From Clostridia bacterium (lineage in GTDB: Bacteria > Bacillota > Clostridia > Christensenellales > CAG-138), in the NCBI GenBank assembly GCA_017509785.1, contig JAFWOT010000014.1, forward strand, positions 1 to 64,000: a stretch of DNA of 64,000 bases. Reading direction: 5' to 3'. The position numbers were made by a program, and so were the translations under genes. Positions 26,919-35,099 of this stretch are shown piece after piece. The notes below the pieces were generated by a model, which saw nothing but the letters and a program-made list of their open reading frames with translations, made no database searches and had not been told where the DNA came from. How positions within the stretch are numbered: position 1 is the stretch's first letter; each line of letters begins with the position of its first letter.

Positions 26919-27025
26919 ACAGGCAATGACGGCGGTTTGAAAAACAGCGGCATTGGCTGCCCCCTCTGGAGAAGCATCCGGCGGATGCTTCGGGAAGAGC
27001 GCACGGCCCGACCAGCGGGAGGGCT

Positions 27026-27068
27026 ACCACCGCCGCCTCTCGGGGCGGTGGTGAGTAAGTGCGCCCTT
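27026..27068 (+). other. oriT: oriT of MobQ type with nic site
   Basis: ACCACCGCC (27,026-27,034) and GGCGGTGGT (27,044-27,052) form an inverted repeat. Three bases later comes TAAGTGCGCCCT (27,056-27,067), the conserved nic region of RSF1010/pSC101/pIP501-type origins, which are cut between TGCG and CCCT. That predicts a nick between 27,063 and 27,064 on the plus strand. The repeat-then-nic order is the classical one, and a MobQ relaxase gene is adjacent. Confidence 0.85.
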
Positions 27069-27122
27069 CGGGAACAAAAAAGGAGCGCCCCGGTCATCCC
27101 GGAACGCCCCATACAAGACAGG

Positions 27123-27320
27123 TCATTTCAGCGCCCAATAGAGAAAGTCCTCCAGCTTCTGCAAATCCATCGTAGCCGCAGCAGGGTAGACCTTCTCCAA
27201 TATAGCACCCTCCTGAATGAGCCTCCGTGTTCGAGCTTTTCGCTCTTTCGTTCGGTCCCGCATCTGCGCTTCCTCCAAGCGGTGCTGTGCCTGGATCAGC
27301 TTCTTTTCGTTTTCGGTCAT
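27123..27320 (-). CDS. Small DUF3847-type protein next to oriT
   Basis: A 65-residue, highly charged, helical protein (MTENEKKLIQAQHRLEEAQM, then MDLQKLEDFLYWAL). Proteins of this type are regular companions of MobA in Clostridia elements and may be relaxosome accessory factors. It lies between oriT and the AbiE operon and is transcribed toward mobA. Confidence 0.72.
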   Translation of the reverse strand: MTENEKKLIQAQHRLEEAQMRDRTKERKARTRRLIQEGAILEKVYPAAATMDLQKLEDFLYWALK

Positions 27321-27436
27321 GGTAAAATCCCTCCCTGGTATTAAAAATGCTGGGTGCAGATACCACTTTCACGGTCTTTGGTATCGAGAACCGCAACAAA
27401 TGGTATCGGCGCGAATCCTCTTCGTTTTCAAGTATC

Positions 27437-27479
27437 AAAAAAGGCCGGGAGAGATACCAGCGTGGTATCAGTCCCGACC
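27437..27479 (-). terminator. Terminator of the abiE operon
   Basis: On the minus strand a long stem built on GATACCA / TGGTATC and GGTCGGGA / CCCGGCC is followed by six T residues, just after the AbiEii gene. Confidence 0.8.
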
Positions 27480-27500
27480 CGATGCAGTGTCAAAACACAT

Positions 27501-28568
27501 TTATCGTTCCCGATCTGTCCGTTTTTTCTTTGATGTTACGGAAGGAGACGTTTTCTCTGGTGGCTCCTTGTGCAGCATCCGGCGTATGCTTGGCTTGTAC
27601 TGTACCCATGCCCGGTTGTTCATCAGCCGCTCTTGGATCTTGCCCAACGCTTTGGCCGCCGTATCAAACTCAATACGATCCGCCGCCCGCAACACATACT
27701 GCGACTGCATAATGGAATAGGCTTTTCTGACAGCTTCGTTTTCAGCGACGGAGTTGAAAAAAGAAAACTCGGAGGGTTTCACGCCGGGTATTCCATCCAG
27801 ACGACCGGTTTCCTCTTCCATGCGAATGTCCAGCAGTTTTCCCATCTGTGCTTCATCCGAAAGCAGTTTCTCGATCTTCGGCTGATCTGCCATTACAGCA
27901 AGATCATAAATATGCTTTGCTGCCTCAAACGCCCGCTGCGGCTCCGCAGATCGCCGCACATACGCTTCCGCGGCAAACAGCTTGTCTATGAAAATCCGCT
28001 CCAACGTGATCGTCATAATGGGGAAGGGTGATACATCATACTGCTCTCGCAAAATGCGCTGTTCCTCCTCTGTAGCAAGGTCATAGATCATGGCTGAGAT
28101 TTCAAGCTGTTCTGTCGGCTCGCTAATCGTAAAGGAAGTTGCTTCCACTTTTAACTTTCCAAATCGCTGGAGGGCGTCATCGGCATCGTAGGCTGTGACC
28201 GGATCATAGGTATAAACGGAAATGACCTCGGAACGATTGGTGCGCCCGGCAGCAGCGTCACGATTCAAAACAGAGTATTTCTTAGCCGCCTGTTCCAGAC
28301 GCCGTTCATTTTGTGAGCGGCTGCACTCCCTTGTGTCTACGGACAGGTCGATGTCCTCAGAAAATCGGTTTGTTGTTTTGAGAGCCTTATACAGCGCCGT
28401 CCCGCCCTTGAAATAGGCGGGAAGTCCAGCCTGCTGTTTCTCGGACAACTCCTTCAATACCAAGACAACATAATAATCCTTTTCCAGAACATCCGTCCGG
28501 TATCCTGTACGTTCGTGTATCTGCTCCAGCAATACGCGGAACGCATTTGTATCCTGATGAAGTATCAT
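27501..28568 (-). CDS. abiEii: AbiEii family nucleotidyltransferase toxin
   Basis: A 355-residue toxin of the type IV AbiE system (DUF1814 fold). The nucleotidyltransferase motifs are clear: FKGGTALYKAL, then FSEDIDLSVD with the metal-binding Asp pair. AbiEii blocks growth, reported to act by modifying tRNA or binding GTP, and gives abortive-infection phage defence. Its start overlaps the antitoxin stop by four bases. The C-terminus is Lys/Arg-rich. Confidence 0.9.
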   Translation of the reverse strand: MILHQDTNAFRVLLEQIHERTGYRTDVLEKDYYVVLVLKELSEKQQAGLPAYFKGGTALYKALKTTNRFSEDIDLSVDTRECSRSQNERRLEQAAKKYSVLNRDAAAGRTNRSEVISVYTYDPVTAYDADDALQRFGKLKVEATSFTISEPTEQLEISAMIYDLATEEEQRILREQYDVSPFPIMTITLERIFIDKLFAAEAYVRRSAEPQRAFEAAKHIYDLAVMADQPKIEKLLSDEAQMGKLLDIRMEEETGRLDGIPGVKPSEFSFFNSVAENEAVRKAYSIMQSQYVLRAADRIEFDTAAKALGKIQERLMNNRAWVQYKPSIRRMLHKEPPEKTSPSVTSKKKRTDRER

Positions 28569-29221
28569 AACAACTCCTCCTCTCTGCCTGCAGTATGTGC
28601 AAGCTGTAAAATGGTTTTTCGATTGTAATATCTATCCGCAAAGTAGAGCAGGGTTTCATACTTCAATCCCTTGCTGCGGATGTGGCCAGCCAGAAGTTCA
28701 TAGGGGTCTTCAGCATCAACAGGGGCTTTTTCAAGCAGTTCCAAAGCATCCAGCGTTTGCAGATAAGCCTTGTTTTCCACGTTGATGGTGACTTTGGGCG
28801 GACAGATAGAGACGCCGAGCTTTTCATCACGACGGATACAGTCCCTCGCCGCATTTGTGGCAAGAAGATACTCCGTGGGCATCTGGGTTGTCAGCCCCAT
28901 GTGGTGGAGGAGCCGCAATCCGGTTTCATAGCCTTTGTCGGGAAGAAGGTACTTGTCGGCAATCAGCTTTTCTTTATTGATCCCCATTTCTCCGAAGGGT
29001 GTAATAATCGCCCGATAATAAATGCCTTTCTGGTAGTAGCGCAGCTCCGGCACTTTTCCTCCATCCATCAACCGCTTGACTGCTACGGCAACTGCCGCCG
29101 CAGCTTTCTTCCCCGGTAGGTTAAAGGCTGCCGCCATATCCCCGGCAATCTTCTCCGTATAGATCGGGTCGCCGGGTGTCTGTTGTTCAAGGTAGTCCAA
29201 TATATATGCCGTATAAGTCAC
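28565..29221 (-). CDS. abiEi: AbiEi family antitoxin/repressor
   Basis: A 218-residue antitoxin. The N-terminal 75 residues form a winged helix (DPIYTEKIAGDMAAAFNLPG, AVKRLMDGGKVPELRYYQKG) that binds operator DNA, and the rest is the AbiEi C-terminal antitoxin domain. It starts at GTG 29,221 with AAAGGAGG nine bases ahead. AbiEi proteins repress their own operon by binding paired inverted repeats, and such repeats are visible just upstream. Confidence 0.88.
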   Translation of the reverse strand: MTYTAYILDYLEQQTPGDPIYTEKIAGDMAAAFNLPGKKAAAAVAVAVKRLMDGGKVPELRYYQKGIYYRAIITPFGEMGINKEKLIADKYLLPDKGYETGLRLLHHMGLTTQMPTEYLLATNAARDCIRRDEKLGVSICPPKVTINVENKAYLQTLDALELLEKAPVDAEDPYELLAGHIRSKGLKYETLLYFADRYYNRKTILQLAHTAGREEELL

Positions 29222-29247
29222 GCGAAATCACCTCCTTTCGATATATC

Positions 29248-29320
29248 CTATTCGGATTACGCTTTAATATTCCGAATAGATTATATCACCTGTTTCCCTG
29301 TGTGTCAACATGGTTGACAC
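29248..29320 (-). promoter_or_regulatory. Promoter and paired operators of abiE
   Basis: On the minus strand TTGACA (29,308-29,303) and TATAAT (29,285-29,280) have a 17-base spacer. GTGTCAAC / GTTGACAC (29,302-29,320) overlaps the -35. CTATTCGGA / TCCGAATAG (29,248-29,279) lies right after the -10. Both repeats are perfect but differ in sequence. Confidence 0.85.
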
Positions 29321-29325
29321 GATAT

Positions 29326-29703
29326 TCACAGACTGTTGATGAAGTCCATCGCCGTGTCCAAGTCCTCATTTTCCATCGGATCGGTGGCGGACGCCTGGGC
29401 AGGCTGCCCGCTCTGTAACAGGGCGAACAGTGCGCCGAGGCCGCCCGTGCCGCTTTCTTTCAGCCCTTCCTTTATCGTATCCAATACCTGCCGAAGAAAC
29501 ACATCCTCTTTTTCTCTCGTTTCCAGATACGGGTCCGCCGCCAGCTTTGCCTCCCGATCAAAGTACCCGTTTACGGCGGCAATAACAGCGTCACTGTAAG
29601 ACCGGTATTTGCCTCTGTCCCGGTTTTGAAGATGCTCCCACGCCTTGCGTCCCTCCGGCTTGTCCAGATTGATTCGCAGCGTGGTTGTAAACAGCTTTTT
29701 CAT
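29326..29703 (-). CDS. ParR-like segregation adaptor
   Basis: A 125-residue protein with an N-terminal ribbon-helix-helix-like segment (LFTTTLRINLDKPEGRKAWEHL ... YSDAVIAAVNGYF) and an acidic C-terminal tail (ENEDLDTAMDFINSL). Its start overlaps the ParM-like gene by four bases. ParR proteins bind the centromere with the N-terminal domain and contact ParM filaments with the C-terminal tail. Family assignment rests on architecture and position. Confidence 0.72.
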   Translation of the reverse strand: MKKLFTTTLRINLDKPEGRKAWEHLQNRDRGKYRSYSDAVIAAVNGYFDREAKLAADPYLETREKEDVFLRQVLDTIKEGLKESGTGGLGALFALLQSGQPAQASATDPMENEDLDTAMDFINSL

Positions 29704-30623
29704 ACCGTCCCTCCCAAGCTGCGGCGGGCCAGCAGCTCATAGCCCTTTGCTGTGGCGCAGATGTCGGAATTGATGGTGACGCGGCTGGGATCATACTCGG
29801 CAAAGTTGCGGATCAGGCAGCTTCCGCCGCCCATCACATGGAGCTTCATCAGCTCCGGGGTATATTCGTGTTCCCGGAGACGTCGCATGATCCCGGCTAC
29901 ATACTCGGCGGCAGTTTCACGGATGGCGTCCAGATATTGCTTGCCGATGTCCGCCTTGCCGTAGCGCAGAACATCCTCGATCACGGTATCGTCCACCGCC
30001 ACACCGAAACGCTGCATCAGCTTTTCCCGGACAGCGATCATGCACTGCTGGGTGCCGAATTTCTCCGTGTAGCACTTGCTGGGGATGGGCTTGCCGTTGT
30101 TGATATACATGACGTTCATGGTGCCGTTGCCGATGTCGCAGAGCATATTGACGCCGCGAAACTCCCGCAGACGATCCGCCACGGCGGAGAAGCCCTGTGG
30201 GAACACGGCCGCTCCGGTAAACGTCACATGGTAGTCCTTGCCCCGGAAGGAGAAGCCAGCCTCTTTCTTTTGCAGCAGATACGCCTTGAAGCTGTCCTTC
30301 TGTTCGCTTACCCATGTGAGAGGCAGGCCGACGGCCAGATAAACAGAAGCGGACGACAGGCCCCGGATCAAAAACTCCCTGGCAATGGCAGCCAGCGTCA
30401 GGATATAATAATCCGTGTCGCCCATCTTATCGGCGGCAAACTCCTTGTGTTCGTCACCGATGATATAATAGCGGTCCTCAAAGATCAGAAGATCGCTCTG
30501 GAAGGTCGGTTCCTTTTCGTAGGCGGTCACGCCGGTTTTGAAACAGGTGTGGGCCGTCTTGATGTTCCCGTAACCGTGGTCGATTCCAATGATTACGGGC
30601 TTGTTGTTTATGGTGTAACTCAT
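29700..30623 (-). CDS. ParM/StbA-like actin-family segregation ATPase
   Basis: A 307-residue actin fold protein. Phosphate-1 motif GIDHGYGNIKTAH, phosphate-2 motif DIGNGTMNVMYI and adenosine motif VMGGGSCLIRNF are in the expected order. It forms filaments that push plasmid copies apart. AAGGAGG precedes the ATG at 30,623; a longer frame to 30,743 has no ribosome site. With the ParR-like gene it makes a segregation operon, which on an integrating element implies an extrachromosomal phase. Confidence 0.85.
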   Translation of the reverse strand: MSYTINNKPVIIGIDHGYGNIKTAHTCFKTGVTAYEKEPTFQSDLLIFEDRYYIIGDEHKEFAADKMGDTDYYILTLAAIAREFLIRGLSSASVYLAVGLPLTWVSEQKDSFKAYLLQKKEAGFSFRGKDYHVTFTGAAVFPQGFSAVADRLREFRGVNMLCDIGNGTMNVMYINNGKPIPSKCYTEKFGTQQCMIAVREKLMQRFGVAVDDTVIEDVLRYGKADIGKQYLDAIRETAAEYVAGIMRRLREHEYTPELMKLHVMGGGSCLIRNFAEYDPSRVTINSDICATAKGYELLARRSLGGTV

Positions 30624-30659
30624 ATTGTTTTCCTCCTTATGCTGCCGCTGTACGGCTGT

Positions 30660-30890
30660 AAATCTGTTACAGCTATTATGGGGTGGATCAAAATGAACCA
30701 CCCCATAATTCGCATAGAAAAACAGTGGGCCGTTATGACCCACTGCCGTTATCTGTAACAGTATTCTTTTTGTAAAATCTTTATTTCAAGTGACACTTTT
30801 GATCACTTGCCGTTAATCGTAACGCTCCTCCTTGCTGCGTTACGGCTGATGGTTGTGATCATTTTGATCACTTATCCTAACCGTAACGCT
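30660..30890. repeat. Repeat-rich region upstream of parM, candidate centromere
   Basis: CTGTTACAG near 30,664 and CTGTAACAG near 30,760 form an outer inverted repeat. It encloses two hairpins, TGGGGTGG / CCACCCCA and CAGTGGG / CCCACTG. Further right, a direct repeat of about 29 bases, beginning TTTTGATCACTT and ending CGTAACGCT, occurs at 30,797-30,826 and 30,862-30,890. The second copy overlaps the 3' end of the gene at 30,840-31,223. ParM operons usually have their centromere in this position. Confidence 0.5.
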
Positions 30891-31223
30891 TTGCCTATAT
30901 GCTTTCTGCCGACAGGCGTTGCTGCAGTAGGTCGCATCGGAGCGTTTCGGGGTAAAGGTGCAGCCGCAGGTCTTGCAGACCGTATCCCTTCTCTTTTCCA
31001 GCCGCCGCGCCCGCTTGTGCCTCCAAAAGCCCCGCTTAGCGCAGGTGTCATTACAGTATTTCTTGATCGGCACTCTGGTATAGAAGATATTGCCGCAGCC
31101 CCCGCAGATGATCCGACGGACGGGGGAAACGAAGTTCTCTGGGCCGCCGTTTAGAAGTTCATACAGGAAGCTGTCACTTAATTCCTTCTGGTTCTCCTGC
31201 TCCCACACGCTGTTGCTCCACAT
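30840..31223 (-). CDS. Small double CxxC-finger protein downstream of tnpX
   Basis: A 127-residue protein with two zinc fingers of the form CxxC-x3-F-x(7-8)-YC-x3-C (CGGCGNIFYTRVPIKKYCNDTC and CKTCGCTFTPKRSDATYCSNAC in pieces). The same finger ends the neighbouring recombinase and two other element proteins. It starts 20 bases after the recombinase stop and is likely co-transcribed. A DNA-binding accessory role in recombination is possible; function is unknown. Confidence 0.68.
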   Translation of the reverse strand: MWSNSVWEQENQKELSDSFLYELLNGGPENFVSPVRRIICGGCGNIFYTRVPIKKYCNDTCAKRGFWRHKRARRLEKRRDTVCKTCGCTFTPKRSDATYCSNACRQKAYRQSVTVRISDQNDHNHQP

Positions 31224-31242
31224 GGTTTTTATCACCCCGCCT

Positions 31243-33285
31243 TCAAAGTATGGCCTCAACCTGTGCGGCTTCCTTGTTCCTGTTCGCCGCCTTCCGGGCG
31301 GTTTGCCTTTTGATCTGTGCCTTGTACCCGCAATCGTCACAGCAGTATTTGACGTCACTTCGCGTGGTGATGAAGAACTTGCCGCAGGTTTCGCAGACAC
31401 ATTCACGGCTTCGGCTTTCTGCAGCTTCCGTCCGGTAATGTTTTGCACGGCAGTTGGGGCCGCAGAACAGCGTGTTGGAACGCTTGGATTCAAAAGTTTT
31501 GCCGCAGCATTTGCAGGTCAAGGTGAAGGGCTGGCCTACGGCATGTTCGCCGGCCTTGATCTGACGGTATCTTTCCCGGCTTCGGATGCGGTGCCTCTGG
31601 AGCTGCTTCTGCCGTTTTTCCTCCTCCGGTGTCAGTTCCGGCGCAGGAAGCTCAAACCGCCCGATAAAGTTCAGATGGATCTCCACTTCTTGCTCTCGAT
31701 CCCCATCCACCCGTTCCGGGGCGTGGACGATGATCTTTTCCACGAACTCATTGATCATCCTCGTGGTCAGCTCCGAAAAATCCGTGTATTTCTTCGCCAG
31801 AGAAATAAACTGCTCGACTCGCGTGGTATCCTCATCGAAGGAGGCCAGCGCTTTTTCGTTCTCATCCACGGATACCCGAAGGGTGCGCTGCTCTTCCTCG
31901 TACTCAGACAGCAGGCAGTCAAAACGTTCCTCTGTGATACGCCCGACGGCGAAGGATTCATAGAGCTTTTTGATGATGCTGTCCAGCTCGTCGATCCGCT
32001 TGCGGTCTTTGTTCAGCTTCCTTTTCACGTCTTTGGCCGCCTCTTCCTGCCGGAGTCGGGACGCCGCTCGTACCTTTTCCGTAAACTCCTCCTGATTGGA
32101 GATGGCAAAGGCGCTGACGGCGCGTATGGTATCTAAAATCAGGGCGCGCAGGGATTTGGTCGTGATATAGTGGCCGCGGCAGGCGCTTGTACGCTTTTGA
32201 TGCGCCAGCGTGTAGGAGGAGCAGTCAAAGAAGTCCGTCGGATAGGGGTTGTTCGGCGTACCGCCCCTGGAACGGTGGTTATACATCTTTTCTCCACAGT
32301 CGGCGCAGTACAAAAGCCCCGTCAGTGGATTTGCCGTCCCGATGGTGTCGATGCGTTTCGGTGTTTTCCGCAGCTTCTGCGCCAGTTCCCAGGTTTCCCG
32401 GTCCACGATGGCTTCGTGCGTGTCCTCAAAGATCAACCAGTCCTGTTCGGGATTGGGGATGCAGTTCTTATCCTTGTAGGATTCCTTGTGGGAGCGGAAG
32501 TTGACCGTATCGCCCATATACTCCCGCTTGGAAAGGATTTTTCCGACGATGAAGCCGCTCCAGTTATAGGGATTAGGGAACTCTGTTTTGCTTTTCCAGA
32601 TGCCGCGCCCCTTTTTGGCGGCGTAAACCGCAGGCGTCTCCACTTTGTCGTCAAAAAGGATTCTGGCGATCTCATACGGGCCGTTGCCCTCAATCGTCAG
32701 CCGGAATATCCGGCGGACCGTGGCGGCCGCTTCCTCGTCGATCAGCCAGTGGTGTTTGTCGGCGGGGTCCTTCTCATATCCGTAGATGGCGCAGTTTGTG
32801 GTCGGCTTGCCGGATTCACCCTTTACCCGGATGGCCGTGCGCTGTTTGCGGCTCAGGTCCCTTAAATACCACTCGTTCATGATATTGAGAAACGGTGCAA
32901 ACTCGTTGCTGTTCTGATCGTCGCTGTCCACGTTGTTGGCGATGGCCACAAAATGGACGTTGTACTTTCGGAACATGACCTCGGTATAAAAGCCCGTTTG
33001 CAGGTAGTCTCTGCCGATTCTGGACATATCCTTGACCAGGACATGGGCAACCTTCCCGGCCTCAATGTCAGCGACAAGGTCCTTCCATCTCGGGCGGTCG
33101 AAATTGCCGCCGCTCCAGCCGTCGTCCGTGTAATGAACGCAGTTGGTATATCCATGCTGGGCGGCATGGGTTTCTAGGTATTTCTTTTGATTGACAATGG
33201 AGTTGCTATCCCCGGCCAGATCATCGTCACGGGATAGTCTTTCGTAGAGAGCTGTGATTTTTCCTTCAGTCTGTGTTGCTGCCAT
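31243..33285 (-). CDS. tnpX: Large serine recombinase of the inner element (TnpX-like)
   Basis: A 680-residue integrase/excisionase. The resolvase domain has ITALYERLSRDDDLAGDS with the catalytic serine at 18 and VKDMSRIGRDYL. The recombinase domain and zinc ribbon (CADCGEKMYNH) follow, then a coiled coil (about 400-510). The C-terminus adds two CxxC fingers (CKCCGKTFESKRS, CETCGKFFITTRS), making it about as long as Tn4451 TnpX and longer than TndX. It is the likely agent that placed the inner element at a GA core. It sits in mid-element rather than at an end. Confidence 0.93.
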   Translation of the reverse strand: MAATQTEGKITALYERLSRDDDLAGDSNSIVNQKKYLETHAAQHGYTNCVHYTDDGWSGGNFDRPRWKDLVADIEAGKVAHVLVKDMSRIGRDYLQTGFYTEVMFRKYNVHFVAIANNVDSDDQNSNEFAPFLNIMNEWYLRDLSRKQRTAIRVKGESGKPTTNCAIYGYEKDPADKHHWLIDEEAAATVRRIFRLTIEGNGPYEIARILFDDKVETPAVYAAKKGRGIWKSKTEFPNPYNWSGFIVGKILSKREYMGDTVNFRSHKESYKDKNCIPNPEQDWLIFEDTHEAIVDRETWELAQKLRKTPKRIDTIGTANPLTGLLYCADCGEKMYNHRSRGGTPNNPYPTDFFDCSSYTLAHQKRTSACRGHYITTKSLRALILDTIRAVSAFAISNQEEFTEKVRAASRLRQEEAAKDVKRKLNKDRKRIDELDSIIKKLYESFAVGRITEERFDCLLSEYEEEQRTLRVSVDENEKALASFDEDTTRVEQFISLAKKYTDFSELTTRMINEFVEKIIVHAPERVDGDREQEVEIHLNFIGRFELPAPELTPEEEKRQKQLQRHRIRSRERYRQIKAGEHAVGQPFTLTCKCCGKTFESKRSNTLFCGPNCRAKHYRTEAAESRSRECVCETCGKFFITTRSDVKYCCDDCGYKAQIKRQTARKAANRNKEAAQVEAIL

Positions 33286-33286
33286 G

Positions 33287-33502
33287 TCAGGCGCTCCTTT
33301 CAGACTGTCGGCTCATTTGTGGTGGCTCCATTATACCACACTTTTCTTCTTTTTCCATAGATTCATTGCGAATCATCCGTAAAATCTTATCCTCCATAGT
33401 CTCCTGCCCGGTGTCATGGAACACCACCTTGATCTTATAGGTAGTGGAGCCGATGCGCCGGGTCATATATCCGTAGCTGCTGCTCGCTTCATTCTGCTTC
33501 AT
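33287..33502 (-). CDS. tnpW: TnpW-like transposon protein
   Basis: A 71-residue protein with the core YMTRRIGSTTYKIKVVFHD and KILRMIRNE, as in TnpW-type proteins of Tn4451 relatives. It stops one base before the recombinase start, so the two are coupled. I start at 33,502, nine bases after GGAGGG; a longer frame to 33,577 lacks a site. Confidence 0.75.
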   Translation of the reverse strand: MKQNEASSSYGYMTRRIGSTTYKIKVVFHDTGQETMEDKILRMIRNESMEKEEKCGIMEPPQMSRQSERSA

Positions 33503-33621
33503 ATCCTGTTTCCCTCCCATATTGAATTCAGCGTAAAGATCGTGTATACTACTTATAGTTCCTGTTACTGTAACCATTTGTCCGACAAAACGGCGCTTGA
33601 CAGGGAAATACCTTCACCCGT

Positions 33622-33672
33622 CAAAAAAGCCCCTCGAAAAGCCTTGTGTGGTAAGGCTTTCAAGAGGCAAAA
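33622..33672 (-). terminator. Terminator of the Cys-rich gene
   Basis: AAGCCTT / AAGGCTT extended by CCTC / GAGG forms the stem. On the minus strand it is followed by a T run. Confidence 0.78.
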
Positions 33673-33675
33673 GCG

Positions 33676-34050
33676 TTACATTGTCTGATTCCTTTGTCGT
33701 TCTCGGTGTCTGCGGACCCGTGTCGCCGTCTGCCGCCGCCTGGCTTCTGCGGCGCAGGCGTCTGAACAGTAACACCGTTTTCCCTTTGTGGGAAAGCTCT
33801 TGCCGCACTGTTTGCAAACAGAAAGCGGACGGGGCTCGAAGATGGCCTCCAGCTCCGGGTCTACAGGCTGCACGGCGCGGCGAAAATATTTGCACAGACT
33901 GCTGCTTCGATAGCAGATGCCAAACATATAGCAGTCGCAGCCCAGCGGAAGGCAGCCGTATTCCCTGTCATAGTTGGCGCAAAGAGAGACGACCAGCCGT
34001 CTGATCCGCTGTCTCTCCCTGCCCGTCAGTTCCCGATGATCTCGCTCCAT
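33676..34050 (-). CDS. Cysteine-rich VLP-domain protein
   Basis: A 124-residue protein. The N-terminus is the Cys-rich VLP domain typical of Clostridia mobile elements (LTGRERQRIRRLVVSLCANY, then CLPLGCDCYMFGICY). The C-terminus has one CxxC finger (CKQCGKSFPTKGKRCYCSDAC in pieces). AAAGGAGG precedes the ATG at 34,050. It is a separate transcription unit with its own terminator. Function is unknown. Confidence 0.75.
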   Translation of the reverse strand: MERDHRELTGRERQRIRRLVVSLCANYDREYGCLPLGCDCYMFGICYRSSSLCKYFRRAVQPVDPELEAIFEPRPLSVCKQCGKSFPTKGKRCYCSDACAAEARRRQTATRVRRHRERQRNQTM

Positions 34051-34200
34051 GGGCAAATTTCCTCCTTTCTACATTGTCGGAAGTAACCATATATAAGATA
34101 AAACAGATTACTCCCTCACTAATAGGAGAAAAAAGGCGGTATCAGCGGAACTGTTTTCTGAGAGAATCCAATAAAAAGAGGAAAATATTTCTGAAGGAAG

Positions 34201-35037
34201 GTGTCGGCGGTGTACGAGAAGGAGCAACACAAGAGATTTCATCCGTGGGACGACGGAGAGCGCGGCGATTCGGAATACGAAAAGAGCCCGTCGGCGCTCC
34301 CAGCAGAGGAACCGTCGGATTATGAGAGCGAGGATAATCTTATTGACGAGATCGAGCGTCAGCTTACCATAGAACGGGCTCTGATCGAAGAGATAGAAAG
34401 CGAAGCGAAAGAAGTCCTGCCGGAGGATGATGAGGACGAAGCACCCGAACGAAAGCAGCTCCGCCGTGAGGTGGAGGCGGCGTCCCTTGCCCGATTGGAG
34501 GATTCCGCCAGAACACAGGCAGACTTTGAGAATGTCATCGCCTGGTGGGACAGGCTGGACGCCAACCGGGAGCGTCGGGAACGCTATCACGAGATCATGC
34601 GCAGCGGGGACGACATTCCTCTGGACTACGGCGCTTCGGTCAACGGGCTTCTTTTCCCGGATACGCTGAGCGACGTATTGGAAAAGCAGATACGGATGGG
34701 GGATTTCCTCGACGCCATCTTCTACTGCCCCTATGACATCCATGAGCTTGTGGCGGAGGAGTACCTTTCCAAAATCCTCTATGAGCTGTCAGAGGGGCAC
34801 AAAGAACTGCTGTTTCTCTGGGGCGTGCGCTTATTCAGCTCGGCACGGATCGCCGCCATACGGGGCCAGACGGACCGCAACATCCGCAAGGTGCGAGCAA
34901 CGATGCTGAAAAAGATACAAAAAAAACTGCTTGCCGCCCTAAGGGAAAAGGCGGAAAAGCAGCAGTCTATGACCTTGCTGGAAAAGGAATTTCTGGTGGA
35001 GAACGGAGAGACGGTTGACCGCGAGAGCACGAAATAG
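34201..35037 (+). CDS. Acidic protein with C-terminal sigma-region-4-like helix-turn-helix
   Basis: A 278-residue protein starting at GTG 34,201 (GTG 34,210 is an alternative). Residues 30-95 are very acidic and helical. The C-terminal 75 residues (LYELSEGHKELLFLWGVRLF, ARIAAIRGQTDRNIRKVRA) resemble the region-4 helix-turn-helix of sigma factors and of regulators on Tn916-like elements. No sigma region 2 is present. It is probably an element transcription regulator. It is one of only two plus-strand genes in the inner element. Confidence 0.62.
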   Translation: MSAVYEKEQHKRFHPWDDGERGDSEYEKSPSALPAEEPSDYESEDNLIDEIERQLTIERALIEEIESEAKEVLPEDDEDEAPERKQLRREVEAASLARLEDSARTQADFENVIAWWDRLDANRERRERYHEIMRSGDDIPLDYGASVNGLLFPDTLSDVLEKQIRMGDFLDAIFYCPYDIHELVAEEYLSKILYELSEGHKELLFLWGVRLFSSARIAAIRGQTDRNIRKVRATMLKKIQKKLLAALREKAEKQQSMTLLEKEFLVENGETVDRESTK

Positions 35038-35099
35038 TATAATGATGATAATATGATTTCAGCTTATTTAGATTACAGTACATATCGGAGGGGTTGCGC

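Noticed and set aside
27336..27480. Repeated GGTATC/GATACC motifs after the AbiEii gene as a regulatory array
   Set aside because: The strongest pair is part of the operon terminator. The others are irregularly spaced and not clearly above chance.
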